Source: Seongchinamella sediminis | GTDB taxonomy: Bacteria; Pseudomonadota; Gammaproteobacteria; Pseudomonadales; Halieaceae | NCBI RefSeq assembly: GCF_003457605.1 | Contig: NZ_QRAN01000009.1 | Coordinates: 1-62,753 of the forward strand | DNA: 62,753 nucleotides | Reading direction: 5' to 3' | Shown: positions 46,760-56,407 of the stretch, piece by piece | Numbering within the stretch: position 1 is the stretch's first letter | How the letters are laid out: every line of letters starts with the position of its first letter | The notes under the pieces: generated by a model | Databases searched by the model: none | What the model saw: only the letters and a program-made list of their open reading frames with translations | Told to the model about the DNA's origin: nothing | Translations under genes and position numbers: made by a program

Positions 46760-48881
46760 GCTGTTATTTATCACCGCCGCCCTGCTGGGCGCACTGGCGA
46801 TTGTATGGATGGGCCTGGGCTTTGTCGGCGGCAACCCGCTGGCGCTGCTGGTCACGGTGATAATCGGCTTTGTCTACGCCCTGGGGCTGGTGGAGCTGAC
46901 CGGCTTCCGCCGCGCCACCGGCGAGCTCGCGCGCGCCCTGGGCCAGGTGAGAGCGGGAGACGACTTTGACCTGCCGCCCTGGCTGGGAACCCTGCCCGCC
47001 AGCCTGCGCAATGCGGTCAACCAGCGCATCGAGGGCGAGAAAACCGGGCTGCCGGCGCCGGTGTTCACCCCCTACCTGGTCGGCCTGCTGGTCATGCTCG
47101 GCCTGCTGGGCACCTTTATCGGCATGGTCGACACCCTCCAGGGCGCGGTGAGCGCGCTGCAGGGAAGCAGTGAACTGGCGGCAATCCGGGCAGGACTGGC
47201 GGCGCCCATCGAGGGCCTGAGCCTGGCCTTCGGCACCTCGGTAGCCGGTATCGCCGCCTCCGCCATGCTCGGTCTCAACGCCACCCTCAGCCGCCGTGAG
47301 CGGATGCTGGTGACCCGTGAACTGGACCGGCACATCGCCGGCCCCCTGCGCCGCTACTCGCTGCACTACAACCGCCAGCAGACCTACCTGGCCATGCAGG
47401 GCCAGGCCCAGGCACTGCCGGAGGTGGCCCGAACCCTGGGCAACATGGCCGGTGAACTGGAGCGCATGGGCCAGCAGCTGAGCAGCCAGTTACTGGACAA
47501 CCAGCAGCAATTTCACCAGCAGACCGGGCAGCAATACCAGCAGCTGGCCAGCTCGGTGGAACAGTCACTGCAGCAGACCCTGGGTGAGAGCGGCAGGCTG
47601 GCCGGGGAAAGCATTGCCCCGGCGGTGGAAGGCGCCATGGCGGCGCTGTCGGCACAGGCCGGGGAGACCCAGCAGAAACTGCTGGAGGTCACCGAGAACC
47701 TGCTGCACAGCCGCGCCGCCAGCGAGGCGGACTGGCTGGCGGAGCAGGGCAAGCGGCTGCAGGCCATCACCACCGCCCTGCGGGAAGACATGGCCGGCCT
47801 GACCGCCGCCCTGCGCGATGAGCTGGGGCAGTTGCGCCAGGAAGAAGCCGAGCGGGAAGAAAAGATCGCCCGGCGCCTGGCAGATATCCAGGACGGCTCG
47901 GCCAGACAACTGCAGAGCCTGCAAGACGACTCCAGGGAACAACTGGGCCAGGCCCAGGCGGCTACCGCGCAGGCACTGGCCCGGCTGCAGGACAGCACTG
48001 CGGAGCAACTGCAGCAGCTGCAGCAGGCGACCGCCGGCCAGCTGGCCGGCACCCAGACCGACACCGCCGAGCGCCTGGCCGCGATACACAGTGACACCAG
48101 CAGCAAAATCAGCGAACTGCACAGCGCCGCCAGCACGGGTCTGGAGCAACTGCAGGCTGCGGCGGCGCAATCCCTGCAGCAACTCAAGGGCACCGTCAGC
48201 GACGGCGTCGCCAGCCTGCAGACCCGCACCGCCGATAGCCTCGGCGCGCTGGAAAAGACCGCCGCCGAACAACTGGCAGGGCTGGGCCGGGAGCTGCAGC
48301 AGCCCATGCGCGAACTGATTGCCACTGCCTCGGAGACCCCACGCGCCGCCGCCGAGGTGATCGGCAAACTGCGCGAGGAAGTCAGCAACAGCATGGAGCG
48401 GGACAACCAGCTGCTGGCCGAGCGTCAGCGTATTCTCGAGGATCTCGGGGCACTGGCGACCGACCTGCGCCAGTCGTCCGCGGCACAGCAGGCGGCGATC
48501 GAGCAGCTGGTCAACTCCTCGGGGGAACTGATGGCCGGTGTTTCCAGCCGCTTCCAGGCACAACTGGAGTCGGAGTCGGACAAGCTCGCCGAGATTACCG
48601 CCAATGCCGCCGGCAGCGCGGCGGATATCGCCAGCCTCGGCGAGTCCTTCAGCCTGGCGGTGCAGCTGTTCAGCGAGTCCAACCAGCAGCTGATGGAAAA
48701 CCTCGGGCGCATCGAGGAATCCATGGACAAGACCACCGAGCGCTCCGATGAACAAATGGGCTACTACGTGGCCCAGGCCCGGGAAATCATCGATCAGAGC
48801 ATGCTGTCACAGCGGGAAATCATCGAGGAGCTGCGGCGCCTGGGCCAGACCGGTGACCTGTTCGCCGCCGAGGCCGGCTGA
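46749..48881 (+). CDS. DUF802 protein: MotA/ExbB/ZorA-like channel with long coiled-coil tail
   Basis: A 710-residue inner-membrane protein. Two N-terminal helices (about residues 4-27 and 30-50) are followed by VFTPYLVGLLVMLGLLGTFIGM (about 105-126) and GLSLAFGTSVAGIAASAML (about 156-174), the pore-helix pattern of the MotA/TolQ/ExbB family. The remaining 500 residues are Gln/Ala/Glu-rich coiled coil, much longer than in MotA and comparable in style to ZorA tails. With the next gene it should form a proton- or sodium-driven 5:2 motor. Known from annotation only as DUF802. Confidence 0.82.
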   Translation: MKTKLLFITAALLGALAIVWMGLGFVGGNPLALLVTVIIGFVYALGLVELTGFRRATGELARALGQVRAGDDFDLPPWLGTLPASLRNAVNQRIEGEKTGLPAPVFTPYLVGLLVMLGLLGTFIGMVDTLQGAVSALQGSSELAAIRAGLAAPIEGLSLAFGTSVAGIAASAMLGLNATLSRRERMLVTRELDRHIAGPLRRYSLHYNRQQTYLAMQGQAQALPEVARTLGNMAGELERMGQQLSSQLLDNQQQFHQQTGQQYQQLASSVEQSLQQTLGESGRLAGESIAPAVEGAMAALSAQAGETQQKLLEVTENLLHSRAASEADWLAEQGKRLQAITTALREDMAGLTAALRDELGQLRQEEAEREEKIARRLADIQDGSARQLQSLQDDSREQLGQAQAATAQALARLQDSTAEQLQQLQQATAGQLAGTQTDTAERLAAIHSDTSSKISELHSAASTGLEQLQAAAAQSLQQLKGTVSDGVASLQTRTADSLGALEKTAAEQLAGLGRELQQPMRELIATASETPRAAAEVIGKLREEVSNSMERDNQLLAERQRILEDLGALATDLRQSSAAQQAAIEQLVNSSGELMAGVSSRFQAQLESESDKLAEITANAAGSAADIASLGESFSLAVQLFSESNQQLMENLGRIEESMDKTTERSDEQMGYYVAQAREIIDQSMLSQREIIEELRRLGQTGDLFAAEAG

Positions 48882-49522
48882 TGGAGGACCTGCAATCAGA
48901 GCTGGCCGACGACACCCCGGTCTGGGCCATCTTCGGTGACCTGATGTCCGCGCTGGTCGGCGTATTTGTGCTGATCCTGGTGTGGGTGCTGGGCTACCAG
49001 GTCGAACTCGCCAACTCCCTGCAGCAGGAGGTCATTCGCCGGGAGGCGGAGCAGGACCGGCGCATGGTGCTGGAGCAGGCCCTGGCCGCGCCCCTGGCCA
49101 GTGGCCGCATTACCCTGCGGGACGGTCGTATCGGGATCAGCGGCAGTGTGCTGTTTGCCCTCAACTCGTCGGCGCTGCAGGACGAGGGCCGGGAACTGCT
49201 GCGCAGCCTGGTGCCGCCGCTCACCCTGTATCTGTCGGAGCAGGAAGAACTGCTGATGGTGAGCGGGTTTACCGATGACCTGCCCATCCAGCAGGGCAAC
49301 CTGCAGTTCGAGGATAACTGGGAGCTGTCGGCACAGCGGGCGCTCACCGTTACCCGGGCCCTGATCGCCGAGGGCATGGATCCCGGCCTGGTATTCGCCG
49401 CCGCCTTTGGTGCCCAGCAGCCAGTGGTCGCCAATACCGACAGCAGCAGTCGCTCCCGCAACCGGCGAGTGGAAATGGCCCCGGTGCCGCGCACCTCCGC
49501 CAAGGCCAGCGCCAGTGACTGA
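48881..49522 (+). CDS. MotB/ZorB-like OmpA-domain protein
   Basis: A 213-residue protein with one N-terminal helix (WAIFGDLMSALVGVFVLILVWVLG), where Asp20 occupies the place of the ion-binding Asp of MotB. A short linker leads to an OmpA/MotB peptidoglycan-binding domain: ISGSVLFALNSSALQ, VSGFTDDLPI, NWELSAQRALTVTRALI and RSRNRRVEMAP. NWELS-RA and the TDD-P motif are closer to MotB than to Pal. It overlaps the DUF802 stop by one base, which supports stoichiometric expression of the pair. Confidence 0.88.
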   Translation: MEDLQSELADDTPVWAIFGDLMSALVGVFVLILVWVLGYQVELANSLQQEVIRREAEQDRRMVLEQALAAPLASGRITLRDGRIGISGSVLFALNSSALQDEGRELLRSLVPPLTLYLSEQEELLMVSGFTDDLPIQQGNLQFEDNWELSAQRALTVTRALIAEGMDPGLVFAAAFGAQQPVVANTDSSSRSRNRRVEMAPVPRTSAKASASD

Positions 49523-50138
49523 GCTGCGGGCCGAGCTGAAGGCGCTGAAAACCGCCGGCGACAGCGCCGACCCGGTACAGCTGCGGTACATCGAGAGCCT
49601 GTTGCTGCGCGCCGAGCAGCGCACCGGCCGGCTCGGCCGGGTACTGGAGGATCGGGCGCGCAAGGCCCTGGCCGCCTATCGCCGGCAATTGCCCGGGAGG
49701 CGCGCGCGCTCTGCTCCCCGGACTGACAGCAACCGGCCCCTGCGCGAGCTCAACCGGCTGCTGGCGGAGCAGCAGCGCAACGAGGACGACCCCCGCGCCG
49801 CGCCACTGGAGGCGGCCCTGCGCCAGCAGGAGCTGGAACTGGCGCACGACTTCGCCCGCCAGGCAAACCCCGGGCGGCCGCAGTCCCCGGCACAGCGGGA
49901 AGAACTGAAAGCGGCACGCCGCTTCCACTCGGCCATGGTCCGGTTCAACGCCGACAAGGTGGTCAGGCAGGCGCTGGCAGAAGTGCCCGAGGACGCGGGG
50001 CCACTGAACCCGCAGCGGCTGGCAACCCGGTCGCTGGAAACCATGCGCGACCTCTCTCCCCATTACCTCAGCCGTTTTGTCAGCTACATTGATACCCTGT
50101 TCTGGCTGGAACGGGCCGACCGCGGCGACAAACGCTGA
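49515..50138 (+). CDS. DUF2894 family protein, last gene of the MotAB-like operon
   Basis: A 207-residue basic, helical protein starting at GTG 49515 (overlaps the OmpA-type gene by 8 bases). ELRAELKALKTAG and QLRYIESLLLRAEQRTGRLGRVLEDRARKALAAY form an N-terminal helical part; the end (PHYLSRFVSYIDTLFWLERAD) is conserved in DUF2894. It has no signal or membrane segment, so it is cytoplasmic. The role is unknown; its constant partnership with DUF3348 and DUF802 suggests one complex. Confidence 0.75.
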   Translation: MTELRAELKALKTAGDSADPVQLRYIESLLLRAEQRTGRLGRVLEDRARKALAAYRRQLPGRRARSAPRTDSNRPLRELNRLLAEQQRNEDDPRAAPLEAALRQQELELAHDFARQANPGRPQSPAQREELKAARRFHSAMVRFNADKVVRQALAEVPEDAGPLNPQRLATRSLETMRDLSPHYLSRFVSYIDTLFWLERADRGDKR

Positions 50139-50178
50139 GCGACACACACCGCAAACCACCTTGACGAGGAAACCGGGC

Positions 50179-51930
50179 ATGCGACTGCTGACTGTTATTT
50201 TCATCTCCACCTGGTCAATCCTGGCTCATGCCAGCCCCGAGCAGGACCTGCAGGCCATATTCGACGCCCACTGGAACTGGTACCTGGAGAATCACCCGCG
50301 GATCGCCACCCGGCGCGGCGAGCGCAGCGGCAATGACCGCTGGCCGGACATGAGCCCGGCGGCCCTGGAGCAGCGCTACCAGCAGCGCGGGCAATTCCTC
50401 CGCCAGCTGGCGGCGATTGACCCCGAACAGCTGTCCGCCCCGTCCCGGCTGAACCAGCGCCTGCTGGCGCACACCCTCGCCAGCAAGCGCCAGCATTACG
50501 AGCTGGGCGTGGACTTCATGGACCTGAAAATGCGCAACGGGCCGCACAACGAATTCCGCATCCTCGGCTCCACGGCGTTTGCAAACAGCGGCGACTACCA
50601 GCTGTGGCTGGCGCGAATGGAAGCCCTGCCCGCCTACCTCGAGCAGTATCGCGCCCTGCTCGACGAGGGCATCAGGCGCCAGCGGGTGCAGGCCAGAACC
50701 GTGGTCACCCGGATAAGCAAGCAGATCGACAGCGTGCTGGCCACCGCCCCGGAGCAGCACCCCTTCTACCAACCTTTTGTAGACCTTGCCGAGGGCGTGC
50801 CGGCGGGCGAGGCCGAGCAACTGCGGGCCCGCGCCCGGGCGCTTGTCGACGATGCCATCAATCCGGCCTACCGGCGCTTCCAGCGCTACCTCACCGAGAC
50901 CTACCTGCCCGCCAGCCGCGACCAGGCCGGGGTGGGCGCCCTGCCCGGCGGCAAGGCCATTTACGAGTTCCTGGCCAGGGATTTCACCACCACCGACAAC
51001 ACGCCGGAGCAGATTCACGCCATCGGCAAGCGCGAGGTGGCCCGCATACTCGCCGAGATGGAACAGGTCAAGGCGGAGACCGGCTTCGAGGGCGACCTGC
51101 AGGCCTTCAACGAATTCCTGCGCAGCGACCCGCAGTTTTACTACGACAGCCCGGAGGCCCTGTACGAGGCCTACCTGGCCATGTCCAAGCGGCTCGACCC
51201 GGAACTGGTGAAGCTGTTCGGCAAGCTGCCGCGCATGCCCTATGGGGTGCGCCCGATTCCCGCCGCCATGGCCCCGGACACCACCACCGCCTACTACCAG
51301 CGTCCCGCCGCCAACGGCTCCCGGGCCGGTTTCTATTACGTCAATCTCTACCGTCCCGAGGTGCGGCCAAAATATGAGATGGAGGCCCTGAGCGTGCACG
51401 AGGCCGTGCCCGGCCACCACTTGCAGCTGGCGCTGGAAATGGAGATCGAGAACATGCCGGCATTCCGCAGCACCAGTTCGGTCACCGCCTTCGTCGAGGG
51501 CTGGGGCCTCTACTCCGAGAGCCTGGGCTACCAGATGGGCCTGTACCAGGACCCCTACTCGCGCTACGGCCAGCTGACCTACGACATGTGGCGTGCCGTG
51601 CGGCTGGTGGTGGATACCGGCATCCACTACCTGGGCTGGAGCCGGCAGCAGGCGATCGACTACTTCACCGCCAACGCCGGCAAGAGCGAGGCCGACATCA
51701 TCAACGAGATCGACCGCTACATCGAATGGCCCGGCCAGGCCCTGGCCTACAAGATCGGCCAGCTGAAGATTCTCGAGCTGCGCGCCGGGGCCGAGCAGGC
51801 ACTGGGGGAAGCCTTCGATATCCGCGACTTCCACGACACCCTGCTGGGGGCCGGCTCCATCCCGCTGGACGCGCTGGAAGAGCGCATGGATGACTGGCTG
51901 GCGACGCAGCTGGCGGGTGCCGGCAGCTAG
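50179..51930 (+). CDS. DUF885 family exported protein (zinc-peptidase-like)
   Basis: A 583-residue protein with a signal peptide (LLTVIFISTWSILAHA), a helical N-terminal half and the DUF885 core: ALSVHEAVPGHHLQLALEME (HExxPGHH, an extended HExxH-like zinc site), FVEGWGLYSESLGYQMG (third ligand region) and RAVRLVVDTGIHYLGW. The fold is of the M32/M2-like gluzincin type, and peptidase activity is likely but not established. It follows the MotAB-like operon by 40 bases in the same direction; functional linkage is uncertain. Confidence 0.85.
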   Translation: MRLLTVIFISTWSILAHASPEQDLQAIFDAHWNWYLENHPRIATRRGERSGNDRWPDMSPAALEQRYQQRGQFLRQLAAIDPEQLSAPSRLNQRLLAHTLASKRQHYELGVDFMDLKMRNGPHNEFRILGSTAFANSGDYQLWLARMEALPAYLEQYRALLDEGIRRQRVQARTVVTRISKQIDSVLATAPEQHPFYQPFVDLAEGVPAGEAEQLRARARALVDDAINPAYRRFQRYLTETYLPASRDQAGVGALPGGKAIYEFLARDFTTTDNTPEQIHAIGKREVARILAEMEQVKAETGFEGDLQAFNEFLRSDPQFYYDSPEALYEAYLAMSKRLDPELVKLFGKLPRMPYGVRPIPAAMAPDTTTAYYQRPAANGSRAGFYYVNLYRPEVRPKYEMEALSVHEAVPGHHLQLALEMEIENMPAFRSTSSVTAFVEGWGLYSESLGYQMGLYQDPYSRYGQLTYDMWRAVRLVVDTGIHYLGWSRQQAIDYFTANAGKSEADIINEIDRYIEWPGQALAYKIGQLKILELRAGAEQALGEAFDIRDFHDTLLGAGSIPLDALEERMDDWLATQLAGAGS

Positions 51931-52101
51931 TGCCGGCGCTGGCTGCGCGGTCAATTTATCCTGAAAAAGTGGTGTTCTGTCGCAGAATCGTCGGTTGCGG
52001 CAGGAATATTGTTACTATTTGGCAATAACCTTGATGCCCGGAGGGAGATAATCGTTTCACCGGGATAAGAGGAAAACAAACCACCGGTCCAGAGTATCTC
52101 C

Positions 52102-53271
52102 ATGACGAGAAAATTGGTAAAGATACTGGCTCCAGTTATTGTCATCGCCGCCTCTGCGGGAGCCTACGCCCTGCTCCAGGTAACGCGCCCGGAGCCGGAA
52201 AAAAACACCGAGGGCCCCCGCCCTACCTCGGTCTACACCGCCGCCGTCAGCCAGCAGGCCACGGCGCTGGAAGTCATCACCCAGGGCGAGGTTCGCTCGC
52301 GCACCGAAATTGACCTCGTCTCCCAGGTGGGCGGCCGGGTAATCAGCGTCTCCCCGGAATTCGTCGAGGGTGGACGCATAGAGCCCGGTGTACCGCTGCT
52401 GCAGATCGAGGACACCGATTACCGGCTCGCCCTGAGTCAGGCCCGGTCCCGGCTGGCAGACGCGGAACTGGCGGTCCAGCAAGCCCTGGCCGACCAGGAC
52501 GTGGCGCGCAAGCAGCTGCGCAACGATCCCACGGCCTCGGACCTGGCGCTGAAAAAACCCCAGGTCGCCCAGGCCCGGGCCATGCGCGAGGCTGCCACCG
52601 CCAACCTGGAACAGGCTGAACTGGACCTGCAGCGCACCCGGGTCACCCTGCCTTTCGCCGGGCGGGTGGCGAGCACCCGGGTACACATCGGCCAGTTCAT
52701 CACCCCGGGCACCGTCCTCGGCAGGGCATTCGGCACCGAACTGGTGGAAGTCCGCCTGCCCCTGAACAACCAGCAGCTGGCCTCGCTGGGCCTGCCCATT
52801 GGTTATACCGCCCCCGAGGGAGGCGGCCCCCCGGTCACGTTCAGCGCCCAGGTCGCCGGAGCCAGCCACCAGTGGCAGGGCCGGCTGGTGCGCCTGGATG
52901 CATCGGTGGATGCCGACACCCGCATGCTGTACGCCATCGCCGAGGTAGCCGATCCCTACGGTGCGGCGGCCTCCGCCAGTGGCATGCCGCTGGCGGTAGG
53001 CCTGTTTGTCGACGCCCGTATCGAGGGCCGGCACCTGGCTGATGCCATGAGTATCCCGGCGCAGGCCCTGCGGGCCGGCGATGTGGTTTACCTGATCAAT
53101 GCCGAGGGCAGGCTGGAGATTCGTGAGGTCAGCGTCGCCCACGCCAGCCCGCAGCGGGCCATCATCGCCAGCGGCATAGCCCCGGGCGAGCGAGTCATTA
53201 CCTCGGCCATCCGCAACCCGGTAGCGGGTATGGCGCTGGTGGCGCTGAATGCCGAAGCGTCAGCGCCATGA
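52102..53271 (+). CDS. RND efflux pump periplasmic adaptor
   Basis: A 389-residue membrane fusion protein. N-terminal anchor LVKILAPVIVIAASAGAYALL is followed by the first lipoyl half (LVSQVGGRVISVSPEFVEGG), an alpha-hairpin (about residues 110-165), the second lipoyl half (LPFAGRVASTRVHIGQFITPG), a beta-barrel and the membrane-proximal domain ending ERVITSAIRNPVAGM. It couples the RND permease, whose start overlaps its stop (ATGA), to an outer-membrane channel not encoded here. The substrate is unknown. Confidence 0.92.
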   Translation: MTRKLVKILAPVIVIAASAGAYALLQVTRPEPEKNTEGPRPTSVYTAAVSQQATALEVITQGEVRSRTEIDLVSQVGGRVISVSPEFVEGGRIEPGVPLLQIEDTDYRLALSQARSRLADAELAVQQALADQDVARKQLRNDPTASDLALKKPQVAQARAMREAATANLEQAELDLQRTRVTLPFAGRVASTRVHIGQFITPGTVLGRAFGTELVEVRLPLNNQQLASLGLPIGYTAPEGGGPPVTFSAQVAGASHQWQGRLVRLDASVDADTRMLYAIAEVADPYGAAASASGMPLAVGLFVDARIEGRHLADAMSIPAQALRAGDVVYLINAEGRLEIREVSVAHASPQRAIIASGIAPGERVITSAIRNPVAGMALVALNAEASAP

Positions 53272-56200
53272 AGCGGATCATCGCCTGGTGGGTAAACAAC
53301 CCGGTAGCGGCAAACCTGCTGATGGTGGGCATTCTGCTGGCCGGGGTGCTGGGTATGATGTCCATGGAGAAGGAGGCCTTCCCCAACATCAAGATCAATC
53401 AGGCGGCGATTACCGTGGCCTGGCCGGGGGCCAACCCCCAGGAAGTGGAAGAACAGGTAATTGCCCGCATCGAGCAATCGCTGGAGAACGTCGACCAGGT
53501 TTACCACTATTACTCGACGGCCACCGAGGGCGCCGCCGAGATCAACGTTTCCACCTACCCCAACGTCGACATCAACGACTTTATCAACGAGGTCAAGAGC
53601 GCGGTGGACGCGGTCACCTCCCTGCCCCGCGACATCGAGCCGCCGCGGGTCCAGCGGCGCCAGTTCCGCGATGAAATGATCCGCGTCGCGGTACACGGCG
53701 ACCTCAGCGAGCGCCAGCTGACCCGCCTGGCTGAGGAACTCAAGGACGAAATGGCTGCCCTGCCTTACGTGGCCACCATCAATCTTTTCGGTACCCGCAA
53801 GGAAGAGGTCACGGTAGAACTTTCGGAGTCGGCCATGCGCCGCTTCGGCCTGACCTTCGAGGAGGTGGCCAACGCCATCCGCAGCAACTCTATCAACCTG
53901 TCCTCCGGCCGGGTGCGCACCGAAACCGGCGACGTGCAGCTGCGGGCCCGCAACCTGGCCGATACCCAGAGCGACTTCGAACGTATTGTTATCCGCCAGA
54001 CCCCGCAGGGAGCGGTGGTGCGCGTGGGTGACGTGGCCACGGTTATCGACGGTTTCGAGGAACAGGAAATTCTCGCCACCATGAACGGCCAGCCCGCGGT
54101 ATTGCTGCAGGCGCTCACCACCGACAACATGCAGGTGGTAAAGACCAGCGAGTCGGTGCACCAGTGGCTGGAAGAGGCGAGGCCGAGGCTGCCCAAGGGC
54201 GTCGAGCTGACCATGTGGTTCGACACCGCCGACATCTATACCTCGCGCATGGACCTGATCGCCGAATCCGCATACCTGGGCCTGTTCCTGGTGTTCCTGG
54301 TGTTAATCCTGTCGCTGCGGCCCAAGGTCGCCCTGTGGGTGACCGCGGGTATCGCGGTGGCCTTCGTCGGCACCTTCGCGCTGCTACCGGTAAACGACGT
54401 ATCCATGAACATCATGTCGTCCTTCGCCTTCCTCATGGTGCTGGGGATCGTGGTCGATGACGCCATCGTTGTCGGCGAGAGCATTCACCATCAGGCCCAC
54501 ATCAGCGGCGGTGGCGCGCGCTCGGCCACCGAGGGGGCCTTCGCCGTGTCGCGCCCGGTCATCTTCGCGGTGCTGACCACCATGATCGCCTTCGCCCCGT
54601 GGCTGTTTGTCAGCGGCGAGGCGGCGCAAATGACCCGACAGCTGTCCATCGTCATCACCGTGGCCCTGACCATTTCACTCATCGAGGCTTTTTTCATCCT
54701 GCCCGCCCATCTGGGCCACCTGGAACCGCGCAAGTCCCTGCACGGCCTGGCCAGGACCCAGCAGAGAATCGAGCACAGCATCATCGATTTCGCCAACCGC
54801 AGCTACCGCCCACTGCTGGACTGGGCGGTCCGCCACCGTTACCTGACCGCCAGCCTGTTCGCCGGCGCCTTTGTCATCAGCCTGGGCATTTTTACCAGCG
54901 GCTGGGTGAAGTTCTATTTCATGCCGCAGGTGGAAAACGAGCAGATCTACATCAATGTCACCCTGCCCAACGGCACACCTTATTCGCGCGCGCTGGAAAT
55001 CCTCGACCAGTTACAGGTCGCCGAGCGCCAGCTGATCGCCGAGGTCGACCAGCGGGCGGCCGACGGTGAGGGCAGCGGCAAGCTGATCGAGGGCTGGTAC
55101 ACCCGCTCCCGCCGCGACAGCGTTATTGCCATCGTCAAACTCGCACCTCCCGAGGTGCGGGATATGTCGGCCAAGGAAACCGCCGAACGTTTCCGTGACC
55201 TGGTGGGGGATATACCGGACGCCGACCAGATCGAGGTGGTGTACACCATTAACGACAACGATGCCGACGTGACCTATCTGCTCAAGCACCGGGACACGGA
55301 TCAACTGGCCCTGGCCTCCCGCGACCTGCAGGCCCACCTGACTACCTACGACGGCACCTTTTTTGTTCGCGACAGCCAGCGCGGGGAAACCGACGAAATC
55401 ATCCTCAACCTGCGCCCCGGCGCCGAGAAGCTGGGCATTACCCTGGCGGATGTCTCCCGCCAGGTGCGCCAGGCCTACTACGGCGAGGAGGTACAGCGCC
55501 TGCCCCGGGCCAACGGCGATGTGAAGGTCATGGTCAAGTACCCGCTGGAACAGCGCCGCAATCTGTCCAGTCTCAACAACTTCCGGGTGCGCACCGGCGA
55601 TGGCCGGGAAGTGCCGCTGCTGTCGGTGGTGGAGGTCGAACTGTCCAATGGCGCCCAGCGTATCGAGCGGCGGGACGGCGAACGCTTTATCCGCGTCCAG
55701 GCCGACATGGACCACGACCTGATGGGCGATATCACCCGGGACGTCACCGACAATTTCATTCCCGAGCTGGAAGCCCGCTACCCGGGACTGGAGGTGCTCA
55801 AGGGCGGCCAGCAGGAGGAAGAGGAAGAGTTCTTCAACGAGATTCTCGCGCTTTACGCCGTCGCCCTGTTCATGATGTACGCCCTGATCGCCATTGCCTT
55901 TCACTCCTACTGGCTGCCGCTGCTGGTGATGACCGCGATCCCCTTCGGCTTCATGGGCGCCATTTTCGGCCACCTGCTGTTTGGCGTGCCCATGGCGATG
56001 TTCTCCTGGTTCGGTATCGGCGCCGCCGCCGGGGTGGTGGTGAACGACAACCTGGTGCTGGTGGACTACATCGGGCGCCTGCGGGAACAGGGTAAGGCGC
56101 TGCGCGAGGCCATTATCGAGGCCGGTGTTACCCGCTTCCGCCCCATCCTGCTGACCACGGTAACCACCTTTGTCGGCCTGATTCCCATCATGGCGGAGAA

Positions 56201-56390
56201 GGCCACCAACGCCCAGTTTCTCAAGCCGGCGGTGCTGTCGCTGGCCTTCGGGGTGCTGTTCGCGCTGTTTGTGACCCTGCTGATGGTGCCGGCCCTGTAC
56301 GCCATCGGCGGTGATTTCGCCCACGGCAAGGCCTGGTTGAAACAGCGTCTGTTCGGCGCCGGGGGAAGCGAGGTACGCCAGGGGCGCTGA
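53268..56390 (+). CDS. RND-family efflux permease
   Basis: A 1040-residue RND (AcrB/MexB-superfamily) transporter with twelve helices and two large periplasmic loops. Helix 4 contains GIVVDDAIVVGESI, the paired Asp residues of the proton relay near residue 394; other RND blocks are PNIKINQAAITVAWPGANPQEVEEQV at the N terminus (seen in two pieces) and IPFGFMGAIFGHLLFG late. The wording is of the HAE-1-like/acriflavin branch without a specific resistance signature. Cotranscribed with the adaptor; no TetR-type regulator is adjacent. Confidence 0.93.
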   Translation: MKRIIAWWVNNPVAANLLMVGILLAGVLGMMSMEKEAFPNIKINQAAITVAWPGANPQEVEEQVIARIEQSLENVDQVYHYYSTATEGAAEINVSTYPNVDINDFINEVKSAVDAVTSLPRDIEPPRVQRRQFRDEMIRVAVHGDLSERQLTRLAEELKDEMAALPYVATINLFGTRKEEVTVELSESAMRRFGLTFEEVANAIRSNSINLSSGRVRTETGDVQLRARNLADTQSDFERIVIRQTPQGAVVRVGDVATVIDGFEEQEILATMNGQPAVLLQALTTDNMQVVKTSESVHQWLEEARPRLPKGVELTMWFDTADIYTSRMDLIAESAYLGLFLVFLVLILSLRPKVALWVTAGIAVAFVGTFALLPVNDVSMNIMSSFAFLMVLGIVVDDAIVVGESIHHQAHISGGGARSATEGAFAVSRPVIFAVLTTMIAFAPWLFVSGEAAQMTRQLSIVITVALTISLIEAFFILPAHLGHLEPRKSLHGLARTQQRIEHSIIDFANRSYRPLLDWAVRHRYLTASLFAGAFVISLGIFTSGWVKFYFMPQVENEQIYINVTLPNGTPYSRALEILDQLQVAERQLIAEVDQRAADGEGSGKLIEGWYTRSRRDSVIAIVKLAPPEVRDMSAKETAERFRDLVGDIPDADQIEVVYTINDNDADVTYLLKHRDTDQLALASRDLQAHLTTYDGTFFVRDSQRGETDEIILNLRPGAEKLGITLADVSRQVRQAYYGEEVQRLPRANGDVKVMVKYPLEQRRNLSSLNNFRVRTGDGREVPLLSVVEVELSNGAQRIERRDGERFIRVQADMDHDLMGDITRDVTDNFIPELEARYPGLEVLKGGQQEEEEEFFNEILALYAVALFMMYALIAIAFHSYWLPLLVMTAIPFGFMGAIFGHLLFGVPMAMFSWFGIGAAAGVVVNDNLVLVDYIGRLREQGKALREAIIEAGVTRFRPILLTTVTTFVGLIPIMAEKATNAQFLKPAVLSLAFGVLFALFVTLLMVPALYAIGGDFAHGKAWLKQRLFGAGGSEVRQGR

Positions 56391-56407
56391 CGTACCCGCG
56401 GGGCGAC

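Noticed and set aside
47565-48755. Long frames on the minus strand opposite the DUF802 coiled coil
   Set aside because: Repetitive Leu/Gly/Gln product produced by the complement of Gln/Ala-rich codons; the plus-strand operon is coherent.
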